A stretch of DNA of 64,000 nucleotides from Todiramphus chloris collaris (taxonomy: Eukaryota; Chordata; Aves; Coraciiformes; Alcedinidae). The stretch is from assembly GCA_025345505.1 (NCBI GenBank), contig JANVCC010000010.1:42745772-42809771 (forward strand), in the 5' to 3' direction. Positions 24,841 through 37,900 of this stretch are shown here, one piece after another. Numbering within the stretch: the first letter of the stretch is position 1; each line of letters begins with the position of its first letter. Made by a program: the position numbers and the translations under genes. Below the pieces are notes generated by a model. That model was not told the origin of the DNA. It worked only from the letters and a program-made list of their open reading frames with translations, and did not search any database.

Positions 24841-27800
24841 ATTCTCTGTGTTCTTTCCTACAGAGCGTTTTCAAAAGATCTTTGCTGTTTAATTTCATCA
24901 TTTTTCTTGAAGTACTGTGTTGCATAAAATGTTATACATAATATAATGTAAGAAATGAAATTTTATGGCAGCTCTCCTAAAGCACTCAACAGATTGTCTA
25001 TATTTTAAACTGTACTTGTCTGCCAATTTACCACACATTATTTTTACAAATAATTTCATACTTACTGTACACAAAGACTGAATGCTTTAAATAGTGAGGC
25101 ATGTAAATGGGGAGCAAACTGAAGAAAAAGAGACAGAAGTACATGCAGCTTTTTTGCTTTTTTTTTGTTGTTGTTTTAAAGTGAGGGTGCATTTGAGGTG
25201 ACTGAGCTTTGTCTGGGAGAAGCATAAATTGGTATGCTGTGGCAAGTGAGGTGTCACCAAGCATGTATGTCAGCCTATGATCCCAGCGCTGATCCTTTCA
25301 GCCAGTGCCCAGTGCTTCCTTAAGGCTACCCTCTGTGGCCTTGACAAGCAACAGAAGTCAATGGATCTTGAAAGACCCCTCTCTGGGCAATCCAGACATT
25401 TGCCTGGGGATGTTTCTCTGCCTTTCACCTCCAGAGAGGCATCTTCTGTCACTGCTGCCACACTGTCACTAGGTTCTGGTGCAGCTAGTGCTAGCAGTAT
25501 AGTAAGCTGAAGGGATGCACATCTATAGTACGAGCTCTCTGGAGCACTGTCACAAGTGTCGCATGGCAGAGGGCACAGGGCTGTGAGATCCATGCTTTTG
25601 TCTCCAGATGTATCTGATTGTGACAGATTTCAGAACTTGGGTTTCATGTTTTCTGCATATGCTGCTGTATTTGTTAGATTTGATTGAATTTTTTGAGACT
25701 TCTTTTGCAATATAATGGAACCTGAGCGTTTCATATTTTGTTTAAAAATAAATTTACTCCATGCAATCTTACGACTCTGGGATTTGAAGTGATAGGCTTG
25801 TCAAACCTGTAGTTTAACTAGGACTTCTGTGTAGAGACAAGGAAAGAGACAGAATAAGGACAACTGGAGTGATGTTTATGAAAAAAAGTCATTGAGTTCA
25901 TAAGTGTCTTTTTTCATATTGTTTTGTTTTCCTTTTAAACATGGGTCAGTGCTTCTGAACCTGCATGAAACCATTCCACGGAGAAATTGTGATCTAAACC
26001 TGGGAAATTAGGGATGAAAGTAAAAATTGCATGAGAAATAATTAAGCCCTTATTGTGACTTCTCCATAGGAACAGTAAACTCCACAACAGGTAGACTAGT
26101 CTAAAGGTAGATCATCTACATGTTGTTAAATACCATTTCCAAAATGCAAGTGTTAAAATCAAGAGAGACACTGCTGTCTGTCTGTCTCTCTGTCAGCAGT
26201 TCTGAGGCTAATGTAAGCTGTTTGTTCCACAGCCCAGATCTCTTCTGGAGATGACAAACAGGAACTCCAGTGGCAGAATTTCTGTTATATATTTTTATAC
26301 ATTTTTATATTGTCTACTTATAGTACTTTGTCAGAGTCTGTCATAACTTTCACTTGTTGATATATAAAGGGATAAAACTTTCTTACTAAGTTACTACCCT
26401 GATTGTATTTGATTTCAGTTGGCTCATTTGACCCATTATATTTATAGGTAACTCATAAAGGGGATTTTAAAAATACAGAATAGTAAAATACAGTTATGCT
26501 AATACTCCCCATGTTTAATGTTTTGTTTTGTTTTGCTTTTCTGTTTGGAATTTCTTACTATATGAGTGTTTGAATTTTCATTCTTCTTACTATAATAAGT
26601 TGAACTATTGTCTAATCAGTATTTCTAGGAAATAGAGATGCCTTCATGTCTGTTCCTTTTTCTTCTGACAGCTTTCCTCACTGCTTTTTTACTTTTCATT
26701 CTGTATTGCATTAATCCTTGCCATTATATCTGAAGTATATTCCAGCTGTGGAGACTAAAGGAGTTGTGTTCCAAGTTTCAGATAAAATTTCAAGAGGAAC
26801 CAAAATATCTCCCAAATGTATTAATATAACTTGCTGTAAAATATGTATTTGGGAATGACAGTAGTTTAAATTCATTAAATTAATCCAAAACTGCTTGTTA
26901 GAACAAGTTAGAACTGCTTGTTATGAAACAAAATATATGATGAACATATACAATGCTAATGATTGTACTAGAAACTATCTCTTCTATTGTCCTATTTGTG
27001 CTATTTTAGCTTTTCACTGCATGATGCAGTCTTCGTAATTTCAGAGTATTCTACAAAGTATTAGGAAATCAGTTGAGGCATATGGTGTTTTCAAGCATGT
27101 GATTTTTTTCAGTAATTCAGGAATGTCCTGGCAATAATGAGAGCTACAATATACTCCTCTAAGTCTCGTGTATTCCTTATATAAGACATTCTGTGATGTT
27201 GGATTAAAATCTGTCTTGCTATCAGAAAGACCTGCTGTTTTCCTCTTTGCCTTTAAAATGGTGTACTAACAATAGAAGTACTCACTGGTGAAACCATGGT
27301 TACAGTGGAAATAAATTGTATCTGCATCACTGTGAATTCCTTTTCCTTTTCGTTGTGTCCTTCATTGTAGGCATGTACGTAGCACCTCAAGTAGTAGCAG
27401 TTGCTCTGATATTTAGAAAAAGAGAGAGAGGAAAGAAGGGAGGCAGGGAAAGAGACTGTTCAGATACCTAACTATGGTCTTTTGACAAAAAGAGCTCAAG
27501 AAAGAATTTTCAAACTTCAGAGGTCTAATATACCCTTGTGACTCTTCAGCAAGTGGGAGAAGAGCAAAAAGAAACACGCTGACTTCACTTCTTTTCAAAT
27601 GACATATCAGTTTTCCTTCCTTCTGCATCAATGATGTAAAGCAAAACCAAATCGGAACACATACTAGGCACTTTCATCCCTGGACTCAAGTCCAGACCAA
27701 AAATCAATGAAACTGTTCTCAAAGTAAAATACTAATCAGCAGGAGTTTAAATGTGTCAGAATATGTTTCTCAATGGTCATCAAATAAAGCATCAGGTGTA

Positions 27801-28248
27801 TCACTTTTCAAAACAAATTCATCATCTCTTTCCTGTATATTAATATCTTCTGCACCAAGACAGCAAATAGAGCAGAAAACAAAATCTTTCATATTGAAAT
27901 TTTGCTGAACACAGGATGACATTTACAGCTACAGGGCTTGAAGTTCATTTGCATGTGCTCTTATATCACACTTGGTTCTTTCTTGGACCATGCTTGGACA
28001 TCCTTTTTCAATTACTGTGGCAGCCCTCTTGAAGATGATGAATCTAATTGTGAGTTATTGGCATATTCAGAACATGTAGTGGTATCAGAATTCATTCCTT
28101 TAGAAACAACTTGGTTTATTTGTGTGAAGTCTGGGAGTTGGTTGGTCTGTGTAGGGTTTTTTATGCAGAGGAAAACAGAACATTATCACTGCTAACTTTT
28201 ATATTATACCCCGTTTCTCCCTATGAAATAGTTTATCCAGTACACTAA

Positions 28249-28366
28249 GACAAAAAAAAACCCAAACAAAAACAAAGCCAAACCAAATCAAACAAAAAAA
28301 TTAACAATAAAAAAAACAAAAAAAAGCCCCACACAAACAAACAAATAAACAAACCCCAACCAAATA
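28249..28366 (+). repeat. A/C-rich low-complexity tract
   Basis: About 118 bp of A runs are broken by C, CC and CCC (CCAAACAAAAACAAAGCC type, with ACAAACAAACAAATAAAC near the end). No element body flanks it. Confidence 0.85.
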
Positions 28367-31093
28367 GTTTGAAACACAAATAAAGATAATGTGCTGTACA
28401 ACAAGCAGATACCTTATTTCAAAAAACTTGAATGATCAGACTCTTCAAAAGAGTGAGTTAGTGAGTTCAGACATGTCCAGAAAGGGGTTTGGACAATTGA
28501 CAAGTGATGCTGTAACTGTGGGAAATATGTATGTGTCTATTCCTTTTCATTTTTCCAAAAGTAGCAATACAATTTTAATTACACATCTTTATTCATTTTT
28601 CCTCGATGACTGGTCTTGTGTACTCTACTAGAGTATGGCACTAACAGATATTTGGATGACCTCAGCACAACCAACTCAGTAATGCAAGCTTGTACTGATT
28701 TCCTCTGTGATGCTCTTAACTTTCTCAGACTTCATAACAGAAGTTAACAATTTGCAGTATGATGTCCTCCCTTTTGGGAAAGAATATGTACTGAATAGAA
28801 AAATATTAGGATGGATTGGGAAAACTGATTTCATATAATCACAAACAATACAAATCCAGCTTTACCGTGTCTGCAAAGCAAACAGGTTTCTGTGTAGTGT
28901 GAATATTTCTACCTCTTCTTGTAGTTCCTGTTTTGTGCTGGTATTTGTTGAGTTGTATGAGTACTGACTTGGGCTGTAGAGACAGTACCATCACCTTTCT
29001 TGTTCTGTCTTCTTTAGATGACACCAACTCTGTAGCTTTGTGGTAACTAGGGGATGGACTGAGAACAACTGAGGGAAAAAAGCAGGATGCAACAAAAAGA
29101 TAATCATTAGAATATGAAAATATGAAAATGAATTGCACAGCCAAAAAAGACATGAAGTAAAAATGACAAAAGACCAAAGAAAGAAAAACAGAAGAACCTC
29201 TAAAAAAGGAAAGAAGAAACAAGTTAGTGTAACATTATGAAAGGCTTAATGCAGCCTAGCAATAAAGGTGGTGTGACCACTGAAGTAAGATATTTTACTT
29301 CAAGAGAATACTGACTTATTCTTTTTAAAATTAGAATTCTTTAGACAAAGATAATTTGGTAAGGTAAAAACAGTTCAATGTATTTTATTTTCTGTCTGAG
29401 ATGTTTCAGGGTTACTGATTTTCTGTAGTCTAATCTGAAAGAAGTATTTATATCCCCATTTTCCCTACACACCAAAGAAAAGCTTTTTAGTTATCATTGT
29501 GGCCATTGAAGAGTGCAGTCTCTGTTGCTATGTAAGGATTTATTCCCTTAGGAAGATATATCCATAGACTGGAGGTATGAAGAATGCTGTTCATCATCAA
29601 ACTAAGCATCAATCAAATATCTACAGACTTTTTTATTTCTTTTTCTACCTTTGCACACAGGGAGATATTTGATCTCAAGCTCTAAAGAAAATGTGGAAAG
29701 AGAGCTAAGGGAAAGATTCTGTGTTTTGAATAACTGTGTAAATATTACCTGTCTGTAACTTCCTTAAGAAAAAAATGAACTTACACTGGGAAATCTGGAA
29801 AAAAAAAAAAAAAAAGAAAAAAAGAAGGGATTGAGAATAGCAAACACAAATTGCAGTAAAACTAAAGAATCTCATGTAAAGAAACATATCAAAAATAATA
29901 TCATCCCAGCAAGAATAATAAAAGGAAATGTAAAAGCAAATGAAATTAGTTGAAATATGTGACCTAATAACCTGTAATTCATCCAGATTGTGTGACCTGT
30001 TAAGAATGACCAATAGTCTAGGAAATACTTCTTTTAAAAATAACATTATGGATATTACATTTCTTGTTGTCACTGTATAACCCATGTCAATTGAGTAATG
30101 CTTGAAAACTAGAAAATGTTAGACATGGCTGGAAGGAGAATGAGAAAGCATGAATGTTCTTACTTCGAATTTAAAGCAAGCAGTGATATCTTGAGTCATA
30201 CTATTGCCAATAATAAATATTTAACAGTTGGAATATAGGTCTTGTCTGATACAAAATGTGCACTGGTTTAACTAAAGTTGTATCTTCAGCTGAACCTTAT
30301 AAAAACTGAGATCCTATGAAGGACTCTTGTGGCTATAACAAGACTGGATCTAAGAATACATTTAGAACACAATCTGCAACAAAGAAGGAATTATACCTGG
30401 ATTAGAGGTATAAGAGATGTTTCCATGTGTGCTATAACACAGTTTTTTCATAGCTTCAGAAAAAAAATCTATATATTAAATTAATAGCTTATGAGATAAA
30501 CTTTTATATTTAAGTAAGTTTCCATACTAAATAGGTTCAAGTAAATGAACAAGTTTTAGTCATGTTGGTATACTTCAGAATTGGAATCAGGAAAGGACAT
30601 TTTATTCCATAGCAAGAGTTGCAGTAAAAAGAAATTTGGCTCCATGTGGTTTATGTTCATGTGCAGCTGGAAGAAAAATAAATCCTAGTATATGAGTTCA
30701 AAAAATTCAGCAGGCTCCTTGTAAGTGTGTGGGAGTGAGCTGGAATAGAAATCAGAACTGCTTAGTAGGTTTTTTAAATCACAGGGAAAGTGTCATTTAT
30801 TTCAAGAGCAAGTTGCTTTCTACAGTGTTTCAGGAATTGTATGAATGGTTTTATTTGGGTGTGTTTCGTTGTCATTTTCTACTGCTTTGGGCAATGTGAA
30901 CAGTGAATGGTAGCAGAGCTGAAATAAATGTCCTTTTATAATTTGCAGAGGTTTTAAGATATTTCCCATTATTATTGTTTCATTGTATTGGAAGAAGGTG
31001 ATAAATCTACTTAGAGAAGTCAATTTTGAGGACAGGAATCAAAAAATCCCATTCCAATTAAATTAGTTTTGCAAGTACAAAAGTCATAGAACT

Positions 31094-31207
31094 CAAAAAA
31101 ACCCCAAAACAAAACCAAAGAAAACCAACCAAACAAACAAAAAGCACCAAAACAAACCACACAAACAAAACCAACCAACCAACCAAACAAGGAAACAAAA
31201 AAAACCC
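31094..31207 (+). repeat. A/C-rich tract with (CCAA)n and (CAAA)n cores
   Basis: About 114 bp. Near-perfect CCAACCAACCAACCAAAC and AACAAACAAAAAG runs are embedded in A-rich DNA. The minus strand appears as a long hydrophobic Val/Phe/Trp/Gly frame, which is purely a consequence of the repeat. Confidence 0.88.
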
Positions 31208-31765
31208 AAATGTGATTTTTAATGTTTTAGGAGAAAGTTGCATGCAGGGCCATCCTTGCAAAACATTTACGGATCAAACAAAGAAAGTGTCCATTAAATG
31301 GAAAACACTGATAAGTCCTCCATATAATAATTCTATATAATAGAACTTACTATGTTTTATATATGTTCCAATATATTCGGGGGGGATGGGGGGATGGACA
31401 CCATTCACATTGTTTGAAAATGTATTTCATAATGTTTACATCAAATTCTAAACAGTGGAGAAGAGATGGAAAAGGTCCTCTGCAATTCCTGTCCTCTGCA
31501 AGCCCAGGAATAATACCAAGTTATGGATGAGATTTACAAAATATTTAAGATCTAATTTACTTTTTAAAGTCCCCTATCTGCACCTCTGACTTAGGTACCG
31601 GTGAGCAGATGGAAGGCTGCCTAAGCACTGATGCTGTCTCACATCCAATTAAATGAAACTGATGGAATAGCTCATGAATCTCTGAGGTCTAGAGCCCTGT
31701 CCTGCCAGGACATTGTCAGACCTCTTATTTGTGTAATGTACAGTAAGCAATGAAAGCTGATATAG

Positions 31766-31975
31766 GCAAAAGCCCAGGATACCACTGGCCTTCTTGGCCA
31801 CAAGGGCACTTTGTTGTCCCATGGATTGCTTGCTGTCTATCAGGACTCCAAGGTCCCTTTCTACAGAGCAATTCTCTAGCAGATTGCCTCCTAACCTGTG
31901 CTGGTGTATTTTATTGTTCCTTCTCAGGTACAGGATTCTGCACTTTCATGCTGAAATTATTCCATTTTCTGTAAC
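31766..31975 (-). mobile_element. CR1 LINE fragment, antisense
   Basis: The phrases CTGGCCTTCTTGGCCACAAG, GACTCCAAGGTCCCTTTCTAC, CCTAACCTGTGCTGGTGTAT and ACAGGATTCTGCACTTTCATG follow in the order seen on the antisense strand of the CR1 reverse-transcriptase region. About 210 bp survive with neither end intact. Confidence 0.85.
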
Positions 31976-34900
31976 CAACAAAGTTTTCTTTGGGTAAGAT
32001 CTGTACATTAGAGTCTAGAGTCCTTTAGCTGTAATGTACGTAACTGAGACCCAAATACCTTTTTTGGATCCAAGTACTTAAAAACACTGAAAGAGTAAGA
32101 GAAGAAAGATCTCTGAAGGAAGGTTGTGGAATTCATACCTCCAATTATTTTAGCACTAATTTGGGTCCCTGCTTCATATCAGATTAAATAGAATTTGGAC
32201 AGTAACTTGAACATTACTTATCTGAGCAACTTTGATTGCTAAAATGCTGGCTATTTTGTTACACCTAATGTTGTTTTCTTCTTGACATAAAACTTATCTC
32301 AGAACAATTAATAGCAGAGGATTCCTACTAAGCTATCTCAGTCAGAAAAAAGTCAGCTATCTGTCTAGATTTAGATATTGATCTTTAATAAAAAGTAGAT
32401 CCTTAAGTTCCTCTCATTTTTTCAGCATTTCGGTTCATGATTGGCTTAGGCAGATAAATCAATTCTTTTGAATTTTCCCTTTAGGGATGTGGTTGCGTAG
32501 TTTGTCAGGCCTGCACAGTTGAATCAGAGAAGGCAATTCTGTGAGATGGTAGGTGATTTGAGATCATGGTACTCAGAATTGCACTTGTTCGAATGCTTAA
32601 ATATAAGCTGTAATTTTCATTAATAGCAAACATCCTAAACATTTATGACAAAGCCTGAATCTTGGCATGCTTTGCTGGTATTTAGGAAAGTAGATTTTAA
32701 ATCACATCCACAGCTAATTACAGACTTTTAGGCAGGCTGGATGGTAAGAAGGAAGCAAAAAAGCCTGAAGACCTGTATTAGAAGTTGAGTGCAGGTTTGC
32801 AAGATGCCTAAAAATGACCCTATATTACACAATTTAGTATTATTACTACTATGCTGAATAATTTAGAAGACTTATTAAGACACTGCGAAAAATGATAAAC
32901 TGCTAATGTAAGAAGCATAAATCATAGTAAAAAATACTCCCACAGTAACATCATAAATTTCTGTAATACATTTAAACATTTTTATTTGCATAATTAACAT
33001 ATATGATTACCATAGATATAATATGTAAGTACATCTAATCAAAGATAATGCTTATGAAATTTGTAATGAGAGAAAGAGTACAGATAGAAACTTCTGAAAG
33101 GAAAATGTCTGAACATCGTGTCATTAGGACGAAAACTATTCAGAATGACATTTACCACCATCTCACCTTTCTTTCTCAGGATGTCCCGTAAACATTGTCT
33201 AAGTATTGTATATTGGGATTTAGTCGTGATAAATCATGCCTAAATTAGGAATTAAGTCCATTTCAAAATTGTCTTCACTCGAAGTAGGAATGCAGTCTAT
33301 ATACTTTCCAAGACTCTTCATATTTCTTTAATAGTTCCCTTTGCACTTAATATTAGTCATTGATACTTAAAGGTGGTTGCTTTTGGCAGAATGATCTGTC
33401 TTGCAAGTAGAACTCTGCTGATATTGAGATTTAAGCAAAGCCCATGTTGACTGCATCTGAAGTGTAGTCATTTAGAAAAAGAAAGCATCTATGTTAGATG
33501 GATAGGATCTGTCTCTGTTGGTCTGCAGAGGCACTTCTTTCTCTGCATTGACTGTGAATTCAGGCAAACTGAATCGATATCTTCCTGGAGCTGTCATCTG
33601 TAATTCTGGTGAGACAGTGCTTGTGTTAGTTCCCAGATGAGATGGGAGGACTGTAGTGCATCTGTAGATACTGATAATTTTTATTGATTATTTTCCTCTG
33701 TCAAGTGTTATTGTGGTTTTGCGTTGTCACGATATTGTACAAAATTTATTTTATTTCCCAAGCTTTTGTCTCACTTGTGTGAGACAGGTCCTCAATAACC
33801 TTCCTGCTGTTAATACTGAATGAAAAAATAAAGTACCACAGTAAATTACAACAGGTTGCTTAATTAATAAAGTCAATGCAAACTACAGGTTGTTTTCCAG
33901 GATGCTAGGGTGGACAGAAATTATTGTCCTAGGCTGAAGTCAAGAAAATATTTTGGAGCTTGTATTTCCTGTAATTCACTAAGTAAAAGTCAGATATAAC
34001 CCTAGCAAACCAAACTCATCACATTTCATTTTGTTCATCTTCCCACTCTGAAATAGATAATATTTTCCACTACTTGTTCTGACAAATAAGGCATCAAAGG
34101 CTTTTGCATGTCTTAAGCTTTTATAGCATCAGACTATTTGCCAGCTTTGTCAGATGGTAGTAGTGAAAGTTAAGTGGATTTATCTGGGCATTCAAAGAAA
34201 GTCTTTCATGTGCTGTACTTTCTTTCAATTATAGCTCCAGTTGACTAATTTGTAGTGTCATGCCATTTTTTTCATCAAAAACGTATCAGTCGTGCTTCGA
34301 GGTAATGAGACAAACTGCGTGGGTGTGTCCTTTCCATCAGACAGGGCAGAAACCAAAAAAAGTTTCTCATAGCATCAAAAATCCTGGTTTACACTTTTTA
34401 TGTCTTGCCAACCAGTAGTTAAAACAAACAGCATATAGATCTACTACTAGAAAAAGTACTGCTTGCATTTATTTCTCTTCTCATTCATTTGGATTGCAGT
34501 ACAAATTCTATGCAGTTTTTAACTACTCCTGCTAATGTGGAAAGAGTAGGTTAGGCTGACATCTTTTGAAATTGGTATATACTACTGATAAAGGATCATA
34601 TACATATATGTGTGTATATATATATATATGTTTCATCAGTTTGAAAGATGACTCATTGCCTAGTGTCAATTTTTGTTTCATATGCATAAAAATTACTGTT
34701 ATATTCCAGTCAAGTTTAGAGTGTTCAGTAGCAAGACAGAAAATGCCTTGGTTGGAATCTACATCACAAGTCTATCCATATACTTCTATAGCTTCCAGAA
34801 TTGAATCATAGCTTTTTTAGTAATCTGATTGCTATACTAAAACAAAAATGAAGATGTAAAGTTTTCTACCAAAATAAAGGGAAACTAGGGCCTTAACTAG

Positions 34901-37900
34901 CTATAGTGCACTGATAAGCACTATAATAAATAACTCTGCTTGAGGTGGGTGGAATCAATGCCAAGATTGCATGGTGTCAAATATTCCCACTATAGCAAGA
35001 TCTCCACTTACTCAAAAATATGTCATTTTTTAAAAATAACCTGCCTACAGAATAGTTTAGAACTTCTGAGATATTGTCTTCGTCTTTCCTTATAAGAGCA
35101 AATTCAGGATACACATAAATATTGATTATTTACTTCTAATGTATGAGTCATAACTAAAAAAGATTAAATGGCAACCTAAAATAAGATCAGGCAGTTTGGT
35201 CATTGTATTCATCAGTAAAACAAAAATAAAGTGCAAACGTGACACTTTGTGTGTTTTAATCTCTTCTTGGCTTAACCCCAAATTTAGAAACATTGCTTTA
35301 AAATTGTAACACTACCCTAAGTGAGAAGAGCATTGTGAATAACAGAAAATATATATATAACTTTGAACATCTATGCTTTTAATTAAACCTAAATTACTGT
35401 AGAGATCATGAAAGGCTGTCGTAAGAAAAGTGAAAGAATGGCTTTGATAAGCAGCAGAACCCAATGTTACATTTCCTTTTCCTCAGAATAAGAAGCTGTA
35501 GACCAAAAGAATCAATGGTAAAAAAGATTCAATATGCAAAAAAAAAAAAAAAAAAGGAAGGGGGCCAACAAATGTCCCAGTATAATATATTTATACTATG
35601 GCAAAAAGGCTACCATTTTGTCCTGATGACAACTGGAAACATCAAAATGAAATTATGTCTATGTAAGGGCTTGAGGGAAATCCATCAGTAAGAGCATATA
35701 CACATAGAGATCTAGTACTTTTAATTCCTTTCTCTGAGTGCTGTAAATCAGAGGCTGTTTGGAAGAATTGCTGTAGCATTGAACCCTATTACTGTTCAGA
35801 AGTCATAAAAGAAAATTTTTTTTCAGGGCTAAGGACTATAGTTTGACAAGTGGATAAATAGAACAGAGACATTCATTCAAAAATACAATATTTAATGTAA
35901 TTCTGTGAATTAGCTCCAGGATCATAGATGTGAATGAAAGATACATAAAGTTCTCAATGGAAAGGCTTGGATTAGGCAAATATGGAAAGTAGTCTTTCAT
36001 AGGATGGTTCATTGCAACGACAAGTTGTAAGAGAAGGGCTGGCAACAGCTCAGTAGCTCTCAAATATGATAAATAAGCACAGGGACTCTTGGACAAAAGT
36101 TGTAGGGCACACTGTGCATTAAGTTGAATAAGGGAGGTGTGAGGAGGCCAGTATTTGAAAGTTTTGGGAATGAGAAACATGGGGGTAAACTCTGGAGCAG
36201 AAGGTCTGAAGTTATGGGGAAGCTGGAGGCCCCTGAACAGGAAGTACCAGCAGCTACTACAGGCCCTGCATGGGATCTGAGAGTGAGGATATGCATATAC
36301 TCCCCCTGTTCTCCTTGTAGATCCATCTCTTCACTTTATCCTCTCTTTTATTAATTAGAATGAGCTCATTGACTCAGGCATGGGACTGTGCTGTTGGGTG
36401 TCCATGGCTTCCAGGCCTTTCTGGTGCAGTCCAGCTGCCTCAGAGTATGTGTGCAATGAGCCAATCAAGTTCTACATCTACTTGCATAGACACACACATA
36501 TCCTTAAATTGAAATGAACACAAAATATTCTTGATGATCTTTTCCTCTAAGTCCTTTCTTTAACAAAATTACCATAATTTTACAGAGGACCAAGTCATGT
36601 CCTCTGTGGATATCTCTTTTCTGCACAAAACATCTAGGTTGTGTGATCTCAAGGAAGCCACCACAGATGGTTGGTGGTATTGGTATCAGTGTTAGTATAT
36701 CTACAACTCTTGCTAATATCCATTCTCCTGGGGTGTTGTGTTTCCTGCTGGTACTTAGATTAAGCACCACCATTTTTGAAAGAATTGACATTTCTAAAAG
36801 AATTAACAGGGAAGAACAATATTTTACCAGTGAAAGATAGTGATGGCTACACCCAAATAACCTTAGATGGTGTTTGAAAGTAAATGAAAGTACACAAAAT
36901 TGTTCATAAGTAGCTTTGAGTAACTGTAGGGAGCTAATTTGTTTCAAAGAGCAGTGTGCTTCTTACTAATCAGTTTTTCCTTCCAGTGAGAGAAATTTTT
37001 ATGAAATTAACTACTAGGCAAAGTGATCTAATGTGGTATTAAAATGTCCATAGTGCTCTGTGAGTCTCATTCAGTCTCAGTAAAGCTGAATAATTTCCAG
37101 ACTTCGGAAGATAATTGATCAGACTTCTACTAAACATAACAACATCTGTCACCTTGGGCAGGTGAAAGGAATATTTTTGCCATATTTCAGTTATTCATTA
37201 TTTCTTATCATCTTATCATCCTATATGAATTAGTGTGTATGAAAACATACCTCCATTTTAGTGGTTCTGCATGCCTAAGAACTCTGACCTTCTGCATTCA
37301 GGGGGAAGGCACTGTCACATAGAGACTGTATTTTAGATTTTAAGCTGGATGAATGAACACTTTAGACCAATTTTTGCCTGATGTGTTGTTTTACAAAAGA
37401 AGTCACAAAGCTTTTATACCCTGTACCATCCATTTTTGAATTAAAATAAAGACGGTGTTCTAGATTAATCTGTCAAAGAGATAACACATATATCTTACTA
37501 ATATACATCTATTGTGCAGCTGCAGTAAGTATTAGTTAGTAATTGAGCTGACTGTTATCAATTTAGTTTTTGTTCTTTGAACTTCTCAAATATATCTTAC
37601 CAGCCTAACATTTCTTTTCTGTAAGAAGTGTGAGAAAAATGTGTGAAACAAGAAATTAGTATATAATTTTATAGCCTGATACTGAAAGCAGCGAAAAAAT
37701 CTATGATATTCCATTTTAAATTCTTATATTGATTATGCAAGTTTTTTTTTGCATGTATTGCACTGCTTTCTGCTTAATTAGAGAAAGGAAATGTAAAAAA
37801 TACTGTATTATCAGCAGTAATGGGTATAACGAATCAATGTGACTATAAACCTAATCATAGCAGCAGATATGTTTATGAATCTCATAGTATGAAAAGTCAT

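Larger units (their letters stand above)
24841..31765. other. Gene-free stretch with simple repeats
   Basis: AT-rich noncoding DNA. A GTTTT-type run lies at 26519-26540, a purine tract at 27416-27458, an A run at about 29798-29826, and two A/C-rich tracts are listed separately. Frames of up to 127 codons have no recognisable domain. Confidence 0.55.

Noticed and set aside
31058..31261. 67-codon minus frame that looks like a membrane protein (Val/Leu/Phe/Trp-rich)
   Set aside because: It is a translation of the A/C-rich simple repeat at 31094-31207.
36504..36947. 147-codon minus-strand frame
   Set aside because: The longest frame outside the CpG island, but mixed composition, no domain, no splice context and an overlapping plus frame. 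Treated as chance.
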